From DASPLX01 sp035627375 (GTDB lineage: Bacteria > Pseudomonadota > Gammaproteobacteria > Burkholderiales > Burkholderiaceae_D): a stretch of DNA of 31,863 bases. Under the pieces are notes generated by a model. It saw only the letters and a list, made by a program, of their open reading frames with translations. It ran no database searches and had not been told where the DNA came from. This document shows, piece after piece, positions 23,462 to 31,863 of the stretch. The DNA is taken from assembly GCA_035627375.1 (NCBI GenBank), contig DASPLX010000002.1, forward strand, positions 1-31,863, read 5' to 3'. Each line of letters opens with the position of its first letter. Position 1 is the first letter of the stretch. The position numbers and the translations under genes were made by a program.

Positions 23462-26269
23462 ATGATGATGGAAAAGGCATTGTCCCGGTCCTTGCGCCTG
23501 ATGTTTTCGGGCAGCGTGGCCGTGAGCCTGGGTCTTCTGGCGCAACCGGCGCTCGCACAGGATGCGACGAGCGACGATTCGAAATTGCAACGCGTCGAAA
23601 TCACCGGTTCGAACATCAAGCGCGCACAAGCCGAAACCGCATCGCCGATTCAGCTGATCAAGCGTGAAGATATCGAGAAGTCCGGCAAGGCGACCGTCGC
23701 CGAATTCCTTCAGACCCTCACTTCCGACGGCGCCGGTTCGCTGCCGACCAGTTTCGGCAACGGCTTCGCGGCCGGCTCGACCGCCGTGTCGCTGCGCGGC
23801 CTCGGCGCGACCTCCACCCTGGTGCTGGTGAACGGCCGCCGCATGGCAGCCTACGGCCGTCCCGACGACGGCCAAAAGAGCTTCACCGACCTCTCCTCGG
23901 TCCCGATGGAATTGGTCGAGCGTATCGAAATCCTGAAGGACGGGGCATCGTCCGTCTACGGCGCCGACGCGATCGCCGGCGTGGTCAACATCATCCTGCG
24001 CAAGGATTTCACCGGCACCGTCGTCAAGGCGGAAGGCGGCATATCCGGCTATTCCGACTACAAGCAAGGCAAGGCCGCCGTCACCCACGGCGTCGGCGAC
24101 CTGGACAAGAACGGCTATAACGTCGTCTTCAATGCCGAGGTGTACAAGGACGACGGCCTGATGAACAAGGACCGCAAGGATCGCGACTGGATCGGCCGTT
24201 CCGACCTGCGCCCCTGGGGCTATGCGATGCCCAACCGCTATACCGCCGGTTACATCGTCGGCAACAACAACGCCTCCCCGAGCCCGACGGGCAACGTCCG
24301 CAATCCGGCCAACAACAATTACGTGTCGCTCCCGGGCTGCTCGCAATTCTCGTCGGCCTCGCCGCAGGATCCGAACGGCGGCTGCCTGTGGACATCCGAC
24401 CAGTTCCAGTCGCAGCAGCCGAAGATCGAATCGGTCAACCTGTTCGGGCGCGGCGCCTGGCAATTGAATTCCGACCTGCTGCTCTACGCCGAAGCCGGCT
24501 ACAACCAGAAGAAGGCGCAATTCACGCTGACGCCGCCGTCGGTCACGCCGACCGTCAACTTCCCGGCCAACGCCGCTTATCCGCAAGGCTTCATCAACTA
24601 CGGTTCGGGCGCCGGCACCACCATCGTGCTCGCAGCGAATCACCCGCAAAATCCGTTCGGCGCGGCCGCCCGCCTGCGCTACGCGGCATTCGACGTCGGT
24701 CCGCAGATTCGCGTGGCCGACAACGCCGTGTCGCGCCTGGTGGTCGGCTTGAAGGGCAGCGCCTGGGGCTGGGATTTCGATACCGCCCTGCTGCATTCCG
24801 AGGCCCACCTGGACTTGACCTGGAAGAACATGTTGCACATGCCGTCCGTCAGGGCGGCGCTCGGCGATCCGACCAGCAGCCTGTTCCCGTATTACATCGG
24901 CGCCGAGGCGAGCCGCAATCCGGCTGCGCTGTACAACGCGATCCGGCGCGACATCTCCGCCGAAGCCGTCACCAAGATGGATATCATCGACATCAAGGGT
25001 TCGCGCGAGCTGATGAAACTCGACGGCGGTATGATGGGCCTGGCGGTCGGTGCCGAATACCGCCGCGAATCGGTCGACAGCCCGTCGCTGGCCGGCACCG
25101 AGGACGGTTCGGTCAATGCCAACTATGTGGCGTCCTCGGGTACCGAGAAGATCGGCGCGGTCTACGCCGAGATCCTGGCGCCGGTCTTGAGGACGGTCGA
25201 GTTGTCCGCCGCGATCCGTCATGACCGCTACGACAATTTCAAGTCGACCACGCCGAAATTCGGCGCCAAGTGGACGCCTCTGAGAGAGTTCGCCCTGCGC
25301 GGCACCTATTCCGAGGGCTTCCGCGCTCCGGGGGCGGCTGAATCCAACCCGGCCAGCCAGAGCACGGGCTCGTCCGCCGCGCGCGATCCCATCCGTTGCC
25401 CGAACGGCACGCCGTTACCGGGCGCGACGGCGGCCGACTGCCAGGCTTCGTTCGGCGCCGTCAAGGTCGGCAATCCCGACCTGAAGCCGGAGCAATCCAA
25501 GGGCTACACGCTCGGCATGATCTGGGATCCGCTGCCGGACACCAGCGTGGCGATCGACGCCTGGAAGATCAAGCGCAGCGACGAGATCAACCTGATGTCC
25601 TACGTGGAAGCGGCCAGGCTGCCGACGGCCATCCGCGCCGACAACAACCTGACCGTCAACGGCGCCGTCGTGCCGAACAGCGGCACGCTGCTGGTCGTGA
25701 AGGCGCCCTGGCTGAATTCGAGCTACACCAACATCAGGGGCGTCGACCTCGACCTGGCGCAGAACTTCCGCCTCGGCGAGTACGGCAAGCTGCGCGCGAC
25801 CTTGAACTGGACGCACGTCATCACCTGGAAGCGCGTCGAGCCGAACGGTACGGCATACGAGTATGCCGGCACGCACGGCAATTGCGATACGTCCAACTGC
25901 GCCGGCACGCCGAAGGACAAGGTCAATGTCACCGTGACCTGGGACCGCGGTCCGTGGAGCGTGACGGGCATCGTGAACTATCGCGGCGCGATGAAGAACG
26001 TGCTGTTCGAAGGCGACCTCTGCGCATCGCACCTGGCCAACGGCGCCGACGCACCGGCCGACTGCAAGATCAAGTCGTTCCACACCGTCGATCTGTCGGC
26101 CCGCTATCAATGGTCGAAGAACCTGACGATCTACGGCTCGATCTCGAACCTGTTCGACAAGGTCGCGCCGATCGATCCGCTGACCTATGGCGCCATGGGT
26201 TACAACCCCATGGACGTGAGCGGCGCGACCGGCCGTTACTTCCGCCTCGGCGCCAAGTATCAGTTCTGA
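23462..26269 (+). CDS. TonB-dependent outer-membrane receptor
   Basis: The protein has 935 residues with a signal peptide (cleavage near ALA-QDA, residue 32-33) and a TonB-box-like stretch LQRVEITGSNIKR. The plug domain includes TASPIQLIKREDIEKSGKATVAEFLQTL, VSLRGLGATSTLVLVNGRRMA and VERIEILKDGASSVYGADAIAGVVNIILRKDF. The beta-barrel ends in the expected aromatic strand YFRLGAKYQF. It takes up a ligand such as a siderophore, an oligosaccharide or a peptide across the outer membrane, powered by TonB-ExbBD. The GSNIKR start and long serine/asparagine loops resemble the large family found in Oxalobacteraceae and Xanthomonadales. Cysteine pairs in loops (GCSQF/GGCLW, CPN/DCQ, NCDTSNC) are typical. 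Substrate cannot be assigned. The gene stands alone and ends in a terminator. Confidence 0.93.
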   Translation: MMMEKALSRSLRLMFSGSVAVSLGLLAQPALAQDATSDDSKLQRVEITGSNIKRAQAETASPIQLIKREDIEKSGKATVAEFLQTLTSDGAGSLPTSFGNGFAAGSTAVSLRGLGATSTLVLVNGRRMAAYGRPDDGQKSFTDLSSVPMELVERIEILKDGASSVYGADAIAGVVNIILRKDFTGTVVKAEGGISGYSDYKQGKAAVTHGVGDLDKNGYNVVFNAEVYKDDGLMNKDRKDRDWIGRSDLRPWGYAMPNRYTAGYIVGNNNASPSPTGNVRNPANNNYVSLPGCSQFSSASPQDPNGGCLWTSDQFQSQQPKIESVNLFGRGAWQLNSDLLLYAEAGYNQKKAQFTLTPPSVTPTVNFPANAAYPQGFINYGSGAGTTIVLAANHPQNPFGAAARLRYAAFDVGPQIRVADNAVSRLVVGLKGSAWGWDFDTALLHSEAHLDLTWKNMLHMPSVRAALGDPTSSLFPYYIGAEASRNPAALYNAIRRDISAEAVTKMDIIDIKGSRELMKLDGGMMGLAVGAEYRRESVDSPSLAGTEDGSVNANYVASSGTEKIGAVYAEILAPVLRTVELSAAIRHDRYDNFKSTTPKFGAKWTPLREFALRGTYSEGFRAPGAAESNPASQSTGSSAARDPIRCPNGTPLPGATAADCQASFGAVKVGNPDLKPEQSKGYTLGMIWDPLPDTSVAIDAWKIKRSDEINLMSYVEAARLPTAIRADNNLTVNGAVVPNSGTLLVVKAPWLNSSYTNIRGVDLDLAQNFRLGEYGKLRATLNWTHVITWKRVEPNGTAYEYAGTHGNCDTSNCAGTPKDKVNVTVTWDRGPWSVTGIVNYRGAMKNVLFEGDLCASHLANGADAPADCKIKSFHTVDLSARYQWSKNLTIYGSISNLFDKVAPIDPLTYGAMGYNPMDVSGATGRYFRLGAKYQF

Positions 26270-26305
26270 ACGCCGCATGGCGACCGGCGGGAGACCGCGG
26301 GATGA

Positions 26306-26338
26306 AAGGGGCGATGACCGGGTCATCGCCCCTTTTTT
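26306..26338 (+). terminator. Intrinsic terminator after the TonB receptor
   Basis: AAGGGGCGATGA (26306-26317) and TCATCGCCCCTT (26323-26334) form a perfect 12-bp stem with loop CCGGG, followed by a run of T (26333-26338). It is the only textbook rho-independent terminator seen in the window. Confidence 0.92.
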
Positions 26339-26422
26339 CTTAGCGCCGCAGGCGGCCCGTGCCTATAATCGACGCCATCCGGCATCATCGCGGCATCGTC
26401 CGCCGAAAACAAGGGAGGCAGC

Positions 26423-28036
<1,614 letters not shown>

Positions 28037-28068
28037 CCGAAGGGTTGCGCCGCCGACGTCGCGCCTGG

Positions 28069-29013
28069 CTACGCCTTCCTGCGCGTCAAGGCTTGCGCGC
28101 CGAGCCAGCGCCCGCTGCCGCACAATTCCTCGGTCACCGCCAGCACCAGCCGTTCGACGGCCGCCGCCGCATTCGTCAAGGGAATCGTGCGCGACGAGCA
28201 CAAGACGACGGTGCGGGAGATCCTGGCGCCGCTGATCGGCCAAGCCGACAACGCGCCGCGCTCGATTTCCGACAGCACCGGCGCCACCGGTAGGATGGTC
28301 GCCCCCATGTCGGCCATCAGCGCCGATTTCAGGATCGCGATCGAGTTGATGTCGGTGACATCGCGAATCGTCAGGCCCGCCGCGCGGACCAGGTTCTCGA
28401 TGCGCGGCCGTACGCCGTGCTGCGGGCCGGGCAGGATCATCGGCGCTTCGAGCGCGCGCGCCAGCGTGATCGTTTTGCCGCGCGCGGCATGGCGCGAGCC
28501 GCTCGCGGTCACATACATCAGCTCTTCCTCGACCAGCGGCGTGGTGGAGAATGCCGTCAGTTGCCCGTCGTCGAACAGGACGGCCAGATTGATGCGGCCC
28601 GAGCGCAATTGCTCGATCAGGTTTCCCGACAATTCCTCCGAGATCTGCAGCGAGATATCCGGATAGTTCGTACGCACGGCGCTCAGCAGCGGCAGGGCGA
28701 ACGCGCCCGAGACGCTTTGCGGAATGCCGAGCGCGACCGGCCCGGCCGGCTTGTCGGTGGATTGCGCGATCGCCGACTTGGCGTCGCTGACCTGCTTGAG
28801 GATCGCTTGGGCGTGCTCATAGAAGATCTTGCCGGCATCGGTGGCCAGCACGCCCTGCGCCGAGCGATGCAGCAACTGGGCCGAGAGTTCGGCTTCGAGC
28901 TGCCGGATCTGCTGGGTCAGCGCCGGTTGCGCCACATGCAGCGCGCGCGCCGCACGCGACAGCGAGCCATGCTCGACGATGGCGATGAAGTAGCGAAGCT
29001 GGCGCAGTTCCAT
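28069..29013 (-). CDS. LysR-family transcriptional regulator
   Basis: The 314-residue protein starts with MELRQLRYFIAIVEHGSLSRAARALHVAQPALTQQIRQLEAEL, the LysR winged-helix DNA-binding domain (residues 1-60). The two-lobed effector-binding domain follows (about 90-300; VALGIPQSVSGAFALPLLSAVRTNYPDISLQISEELSGNLIEQL). The pattern GVLATDAGKIFYEHA and the effector domain are closest to the Nac/Cbl-like group. The protein would bind a small co-inducer and control divergent or nearby genes. The only divergent neighbour, upstream of its start, is the Lrp gene, which is in the same direction 33 bp away, so the two regulators may be co-transcribed. It is convergent with the amidase. Confidence 0.93.
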   Translation of the reverse strand: MELRQLRYFIAIVEHGSLSRAARALHVAQPALTQQIRQLEAELSAQLLHRSAQGVLATDAGKIFYEHAQAILKQVSDAKSAIAQSTDKPAGPVALGIPQSVSGAFALPLLSAVRTNYPDISLQISEELSGNLIEQLRSGRINLAVLFDDGQLTAFSTTPLVEEELMYVTASGSRHAARGKTITLARALEAPMILPGPQHGVRPRIENLVRAAGLTIRDVTDINSIAILKSALMADMGATILPVAPVLSEIERGALSAWPISGARISRTVVLCSSRTIPLTNAAAAVERLVLAVTEELCGSGRWLGAQALTRRKA

Positions 29014-29046
29014 GGCGGCTGGGAGGCTTTGGTCGGCTTGCTCGGC

Positions 29047-29493
29047 TCATTCGGCCGGCTTGATCGGCTTGCGCTCGATGGAGGAGGATAGCACCAGCGA
29101 AGTCGAGGTCACGCCGCAGCGCGTCAGTTCGACGATCACCTTCTCGAGCTGCGCCACCGAAGTCGCCACGACCTTCACGATGCTGCAATCGTCGCCCGTG
29201 ATCGAATGGCATTCGACGATCTCCGGGACTTCGGCGGCCACGACTTGCACCGGCGTGTCGTGGGCGCGGCGCGCGACGCGGATGAAGGCCGTCATGCCGT
29301 AGCCGAGCGCGGCCGGATCGACGCGCGCGTGGTAGCCGGTGATGACGCCGGCGTTTTCCATGCGCTTGACGCGTTCGGCCACGGCCGGCTGGCTCATGTG
29401 GATCCGGCGTCCGATTTCGGCGAGCGTGGTGCGGGCGTCGGCTTGCAGAATGTCGAGGATCTTCGCATCCATGGCGTCGAGTTCGATTTTCAT
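29047..29493 (-). CDS. Lrp/AsnC-family transcriptional regulator
   Basis: The 148-residue protein has an N-terminal helix-turn-helix (LDAMDAKILDILQADARTTLAEIGRRIHMSQPAVAERVKRMENAGVITGY) and a C-terminal RAM/AsnC ligand-binding domain (FIRVARRAHDTPVQVVAAEVPEIVECHSITGDDCSIVKVVATSVAQLEKVIVEL). Such regulators sense amino acids and often control a divergent exporter. Here it is divergent from an EamA exporter with a 122-bp AT-rich gap, followed by a RhtB/LysE exporter. Autoregulation and control of the exporter cluster are inferred. Length is normal for the family. Confidence 0.94.
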   Translation of the reverse strand: MKIELDAMDAKILDILQADARTTLAEIGRRIHMSQPAVAERVKRMENAGVITGYHARVDPAALGYGMTAFIRVARRAHDTPVQVVAAEVPEIVECHSITGDDCSIVKVVATSVAQLEKVIVELTRCGVTSTSLVLSSSIERKPIKPAE

Positions 29494-29556
29494 GGTCGAG
29501 CTACCTTATTTCGATGAAAGCCAAAGTTTTCGATGATATTTACTTTGCATTATCCA

Positions 29557-29585
29557 TTCAAAAGCATCAACTTGATACATACACT
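29557..29585 (+). promoter_or_regulatory. Promoter of the exporter cluster
   Basis: TTCAAA (29557-29562), a 17-bp spacer and TACACT (29580-29585) form a sigma70-like promoter, giving a leader of about 24 nt before the EamA ATG at 29616. The whole gap 29494-29615 is strikingly AT-rich next to GC-rich genes, as expected for an Lrp-type control region. No Lrp box could be fixed by eye. Confidence 0.5.
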
Positions 29586-29615
29586 ATCATCCTGAGAACA
29601 TCTGAAAACAACAAA

Positions 29616-30521
29616 ATGCGCGCCTTACCGAAACTCGTCCTGCTGGCCTTGCTCACCGTGTGGATCGTCTGGGGTTCCACTTACTTCGCGATCGCCGTCG
29701 CATTGCCGGCATTCCCTCCTTTTCTCCTGATGGGCACGCGCTTCCTCGCGGCCGGCGCCTTGTTGTACGCATGGCAGAAATGGCGTGGCGCGCCGAATCC
29801 GACGCTACGCCAGTGGCGCGACGCCGCCATCGTCGGCGTGCTGCTGCTCGGCGGCGGCATGGGCCTGACCGCCGTCGCCCAGCAATACATCTCGTCCGGC
29901 ATGACGGCGGTATTCATCGCCTGCTCGCCGCTGATTCTCGCGCTCATGGTCGGCTTGTACGGCGAATGGCCGGCGGCGCGCGAGTGGGGCGGCATCGCGG
30001 TCGGCTTCGTCGGCGCGCTGCTGTTGGCCTCGGGCGGCGAATTCTCGGCGCAACCGATCGGCGCCATCGCGCTGCTCGGCGCGATCTCGGCCTGGAATTT
30101 CGGCTCGGTGCTGTCGCAGAAGAAGCTGTCGCTGGCGCCCGGCGCCATGGGCTTCGCGAGCGAAATGCTGGCCGGCGGCGTGTTCCTGATCGGCATGGCG
30201 CTGGCGCAGGGCGAATCCTTCGGGCCGATGACCGGGAAGGCATTGTTCGCCTGGTCTTACCTGGTGGTGGCCGGTTCGCTCGCCGCATTCACGGCCTACA
30301 TGTATCTGTTGACCAAGGTGTCGCCCGGCCTGGTGTCGAGCTATGCCTATGTCAATCCGGTCATCGCCGTCATTCTCGGCGTCGCTTTTGCCGGCGAGAC
30401 CGTCGGCACACGCGAAATCGTCGCGATGGCGATCATCCTCGGCAGCGTGATCCTGTTGACGACGGCGAAGAAGCCGTTGCCGCGGAGCGCCACCGAACCG
30501 AATTGCGAAACCGCTGTTTGA
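29616..30521 (+). CDS. EamA/DMT-family exporter, YedA-like
   Basis: This 301-residue protein has ten transmembrane segments in two EamA repeats: LLALLTVWIVWGSTYFAIAVALPAFPPFLLMGTRFLAAGALLY and TAVFIACSPLILALMVGLYGEWP in the first, and FASEMLAGGVFLIGMALAQGES and LVSSYAYVNPVIAVILGVAFAGETVGTREIVAMAIILGSVIL in the second. The first segment and the spacing resemble the YedA drug/metabolite exporters. The ATG at 29616 begins the first membrane segment; the upstream frame to 29514 lies in the AT-rich control region and is unlikely. It is the first gene of a likely operon with the RhtB and GNAT genes. Confidence 0.9.
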   Translation: MRALPKLVLLALLTVWIVWGSTYFAIAVALPAFPPFLLMGTRFLAAGALLYAWQKWRGAPNPTLRQWRDAAIVGVLLLGGGMGLTAVAQQYISSGMTAVFIACSPLILALMVGLYGEWPAAREWGGIAVGFVGALLLASGGEFSAQPIGAIALLGAISAWNFGSVLSQKKLSLAPGAMGFASEMLAGGVFLIGMALAQGESFGPMTGKALFAWSYLVVAGSLAAFTAYMYLLTKVSPGLVSSYAYVNPVIAVILGVAFAGETVGTREIVAMAIILGSVILLTTAKKPLPRSATEPNCETAV

Positions 30522-30563
30522 CGCGGCGAGCGAAGGCCAATTTCATTTTTCCGGAGAACGACC

Positions 30564-31196
30564 ATGAGCTGGGATACCTATCTGATTTTCGCCGTCACGA
30601 CGGCCGTCGTCTGCCTGACGCCGGGCCCGGCCGCTTTGCTGATCGTGGCGCAGGGCATGTCGAACGGACTGCGCCGGTCGTATTGGGCGATCGCCGGCAT
30701 CGCGCTGGCCAATGCGATTTATTTCGCGCTGTCCGCCACCGGCGTCGCCGCATTGATCGTCGCCAGCGGCACGCTGTTCGCGGTCATCAAATGGGTCGGC
30801 GTCGCCTATCTGTTCTATCTCGGCATCTCGGCGCTGCTTTCGAAGGCCAGCGCGCTGACGGTCACGCACGACGCGAGCCAGGCGGTCGGCGGCGTGCGCG
30901 CCTTCTGGCAGGCGGTTGTCGTCGAATTGTCCAATCCGAAGGCCTTGCTCTATTTCGTGGCGCTGCTGCCGCAGTTCGTCGATCCGGAACAGCCGATCGC
31001 TCTCCAGATGCTGGTGTTCGGCGTCACCTGCATCGTGCTCGATACGGCGGCCTACAGCCTGTACGCCTGGCTGGGCAGCAAGACGCGGCGCTTCACCGCC
31101 AACCAGCGATTCGTGAAAGCCAGCAATCGGGCATCGGGCGGATTGCTGATGATCGCCGGCGCCATGATGGCGACGGTCAAGCGCACCGCCCTTTGA
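30564..31196 (+). CDS. LysE/RhtB-family amino-acid exporter
   Basis: This 210-residue inner-membrane protein has six hydrophobic segments. The LysE-type N-terminus includes the conserved CLTPGPAALLIVAQGMSNG motif, followed by AIYFALSATGVAALI, the VELSNPKALLYFVALLPQFVDP block and a final LLMIAGAMMATVK. RhtB proteins export homoserine, threonine, lysine or related amino acids and lower toxic internal levels. GGAGA precedes the ATG by 6 nt. The gene follows the EamA exporter after 42 bp and precedes the GNAT gene by 23 bp. Confidence 0.93.
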   Translation: MSWDTYLIFAVTTAVVCLTPGPAALLIVAQGMSNGLRRSYWAIAGIALANAIYFALSATGVAALIVASGTLFAVIKWVGVAYLFYLGISALLSKASALTVTHDASQAVGGVRAFWQAVVVELSNPKALLYFVALLPQFVDPEQPIALQMLVFGVTCIVLDTAAYSLYAWLGSKTRRFTANQRFVKASNRASGGLLMIAGAMMATVKRTAL

Positions 31197-31219
31197 TTCG
31201 CGCCGATACCGGAGCCCGC

Positions 31220-31714
31220 ATGGATAAAGCCGAACTTTCGTTTCCCGCACCGAACGCGACGGTATCGCTGCGCGAGATCACGGCCGACACGCTACGATCG
31301 ATCCTGGATCTCAGCGTTTCCGCCGAGCAGACCATGTATGTGGCCAGCAACGCGGTCTCCATTGCGCAAGCCTATTTTTACCGTGAAGCCTGGTTTCGGG
31401 CGATCCATGCGGACGAGGTGCCGGTCGGCTTCGTCATGCTGAAGGATGACAGCCTGGTGCCGGACAACAGCAATCCAGGGCCCATCGAAATGTGGCGTTT
31501 CATGATCGACCACCGCTATCAAGGCATGGGGTTCGGCCGCGCGGCGATTGCATTGATCGCGCGCCATGTCCGCGAGCGCACCGGTCAGTCCGCGCTGGAC
31601 ACTTCGTACATGCCGGGACCGCACAGCCCGGAAGCCTTCTACCTGCGTTGCGGATTCCTGCACACCGGAAGGATGGACGGCGACGAGATCGTCCTCAGCC
31701 TATCGATAGACTAG
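31220..31714 (+). CDS. GNAT-family N-acetyltransferase (amine type)
   Basis: This 164-residue protein has the GNAT layout: VSLREITADTLRSILDLSVSAEQTMYVASNAVSIAQAYF, VPVGFVMLKDD, IEMWRFMIDHRYQGMGFGRAAIALIARHV with the acetyl-CoA loop QGMGFG, and HSPEAFYLRCGFLHTGRMDGDEIVLSL. The N-terminal and central parts resemble diamine/spermidine acetyltransferases of the BltD/PaiA type. Ribosome-binding site GGAG upstream. As the last gene of the exporter cluster it could acetylate an amine or amino acid before export. Its stop TAG is the TAG of the CTAG that borders the palindromic element, so the element sits directly against the coding end. Confidence 0.9.
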   Translation: MDKAELSFPAPNATVSLREITADTLRSILDLSVSAEQTMYVASNAVSIAQAYFYREAWFRAIHADEVPVGFVMLKDDSLVPDNSNPGPIEMWRFMIDHRYQGMGFGRAAIALIARHVRERTGQSALDTSYMPGPHSPEAFYLRCGFLHTGRMDGDEIVLSLSID

Positions 31715-31863
31715 TGGTCCGCCACACCCCGATTTACGTTTTCTGTCGGCCGCTCGAAGGCGATTGCTGCGTTGCGAATGCTCAGCAGGGGGCGGAAGCG
31801 GTGTTTCGCAAAGCATGCTTTGCGCCGCTGTAGCCGGTATGGCCTGCAAGCCATACCGTGGAT
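31711..31863. mobile_element. Left part of the same palindromic MITE-like element
   Basis: The element begins at CTAG (31711-31714), and the TAG of this CTAG is the stop codon of the preceding GNAT gene. The 32-bp terminal inverted repeat is 31711-31742. From 31743 to the end the sequence is identical to bases 1-121. The window stops inside the element, after the second hairpin. No coding potential is seen. The insertion, if it is one, leaves the acetyltransferase reading frame intact. Confidence 0.6.
31743..31863 (+). repeat. 121-bp exact terminal direct repeat, copy 2
   Basis: This is the second copy of the terminal repeat, identical base for base to positions 1-121. It should be counted once if the window is circularised, giving a 31742-bp circle. 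Confidence 0.95.

Overview
The window looks like chromosomal DNA of a GC-rich betaproteobacterium, most likely Burkholderiales and perhaps Oxalobacteraceae. This placement is inferred from gene content, mainly fused IcmF, the fused two-domain indolepyruvate oxidoreductase, SpeG, EttA and RarD, and from the strong G/C preference at third codon positions. There are no plasmid replication, partition or conjugation genes, no phage genes, no CRISPR array, and no rRNA or tRNA gene that I can see.

The first 121 bases are repeated exactly as the last 121 bases. This repeat lies inside a palindromic, non-coding element. Joining the two ends gives one element of about 314 bp. It is bounded by CTAG, has imperfect 32-bp terminal inverted repeats (27/32 identical) and contains five successive hairpins. 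It would sit between the GNAT gene at the right end and the Xre gene at the left end. The exact overlap most likely reflects an assembly edge in a dispersed MITE-like repeat, although a circular molecule cannot be excluded from sequence alone.

Layout. 0.3-1.2 kb: an Xre-type regulator with palindromic operators and a frameshifted radC. 1.3-5.3 kb: small metabolic genes (YciI/DGPF protein, alpha/beta hydrolase, ASCH protein, a translationally coupled molybdopterin-fold/ABM pair, speG). A 54-bp perfect inverted repeat (21-bp arms) lies upstream of the hydrolase. 5.4-8.0 kb: an EF-hand protein, a HEXXH protein of the SprA-related type, and a probable methanethiol methyltransferase. 8.1-10.5 kb: a c-di-GMP neighbourhood of periplasmic Cache protein, membrane GGDEF cyclase and YcgR-like PilZ protein. 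10.6-15.0 kb: small unknown proteins, ettA, a membrane protein and rarD. 15.2-15.5 kb: a frameshifted gene fragment I cannot name.

15.7-22.9 kb: two large genes, icmF and the fused 2-oxoacid:ferredoxin oxidoreductase. Each is preceded by a -10-like element and a TGACGT/ACGTCA palindrome resembling LiuR-type operators of branched-chain amino acid catabolism. This suggests co-regulation and a possible route from 2-oxoacid to acyl-CoA to rearranged acyl-CoA. 23.5-26.3 kb: a TonB-dependent receptor ending in a clear intrinsic terminator. 26.4-29.0 kb: a Tat-exported amidase convergent with a LysR regulator. 29.0-31.7 kb: an Lrp/AsnC regulator divergent from an EamA exporter, a RhtB/LysE exporter and a GNAT acetyltransferase, which looks like an amino-acid or amine efflux and detoxification locus.

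Most of the window is ordinary core genome. The parts worth a second look are the hairpin element at the ends, the shared ior/icmF operators, the 54-bp inverted repeat, and the two frameshifted genes.
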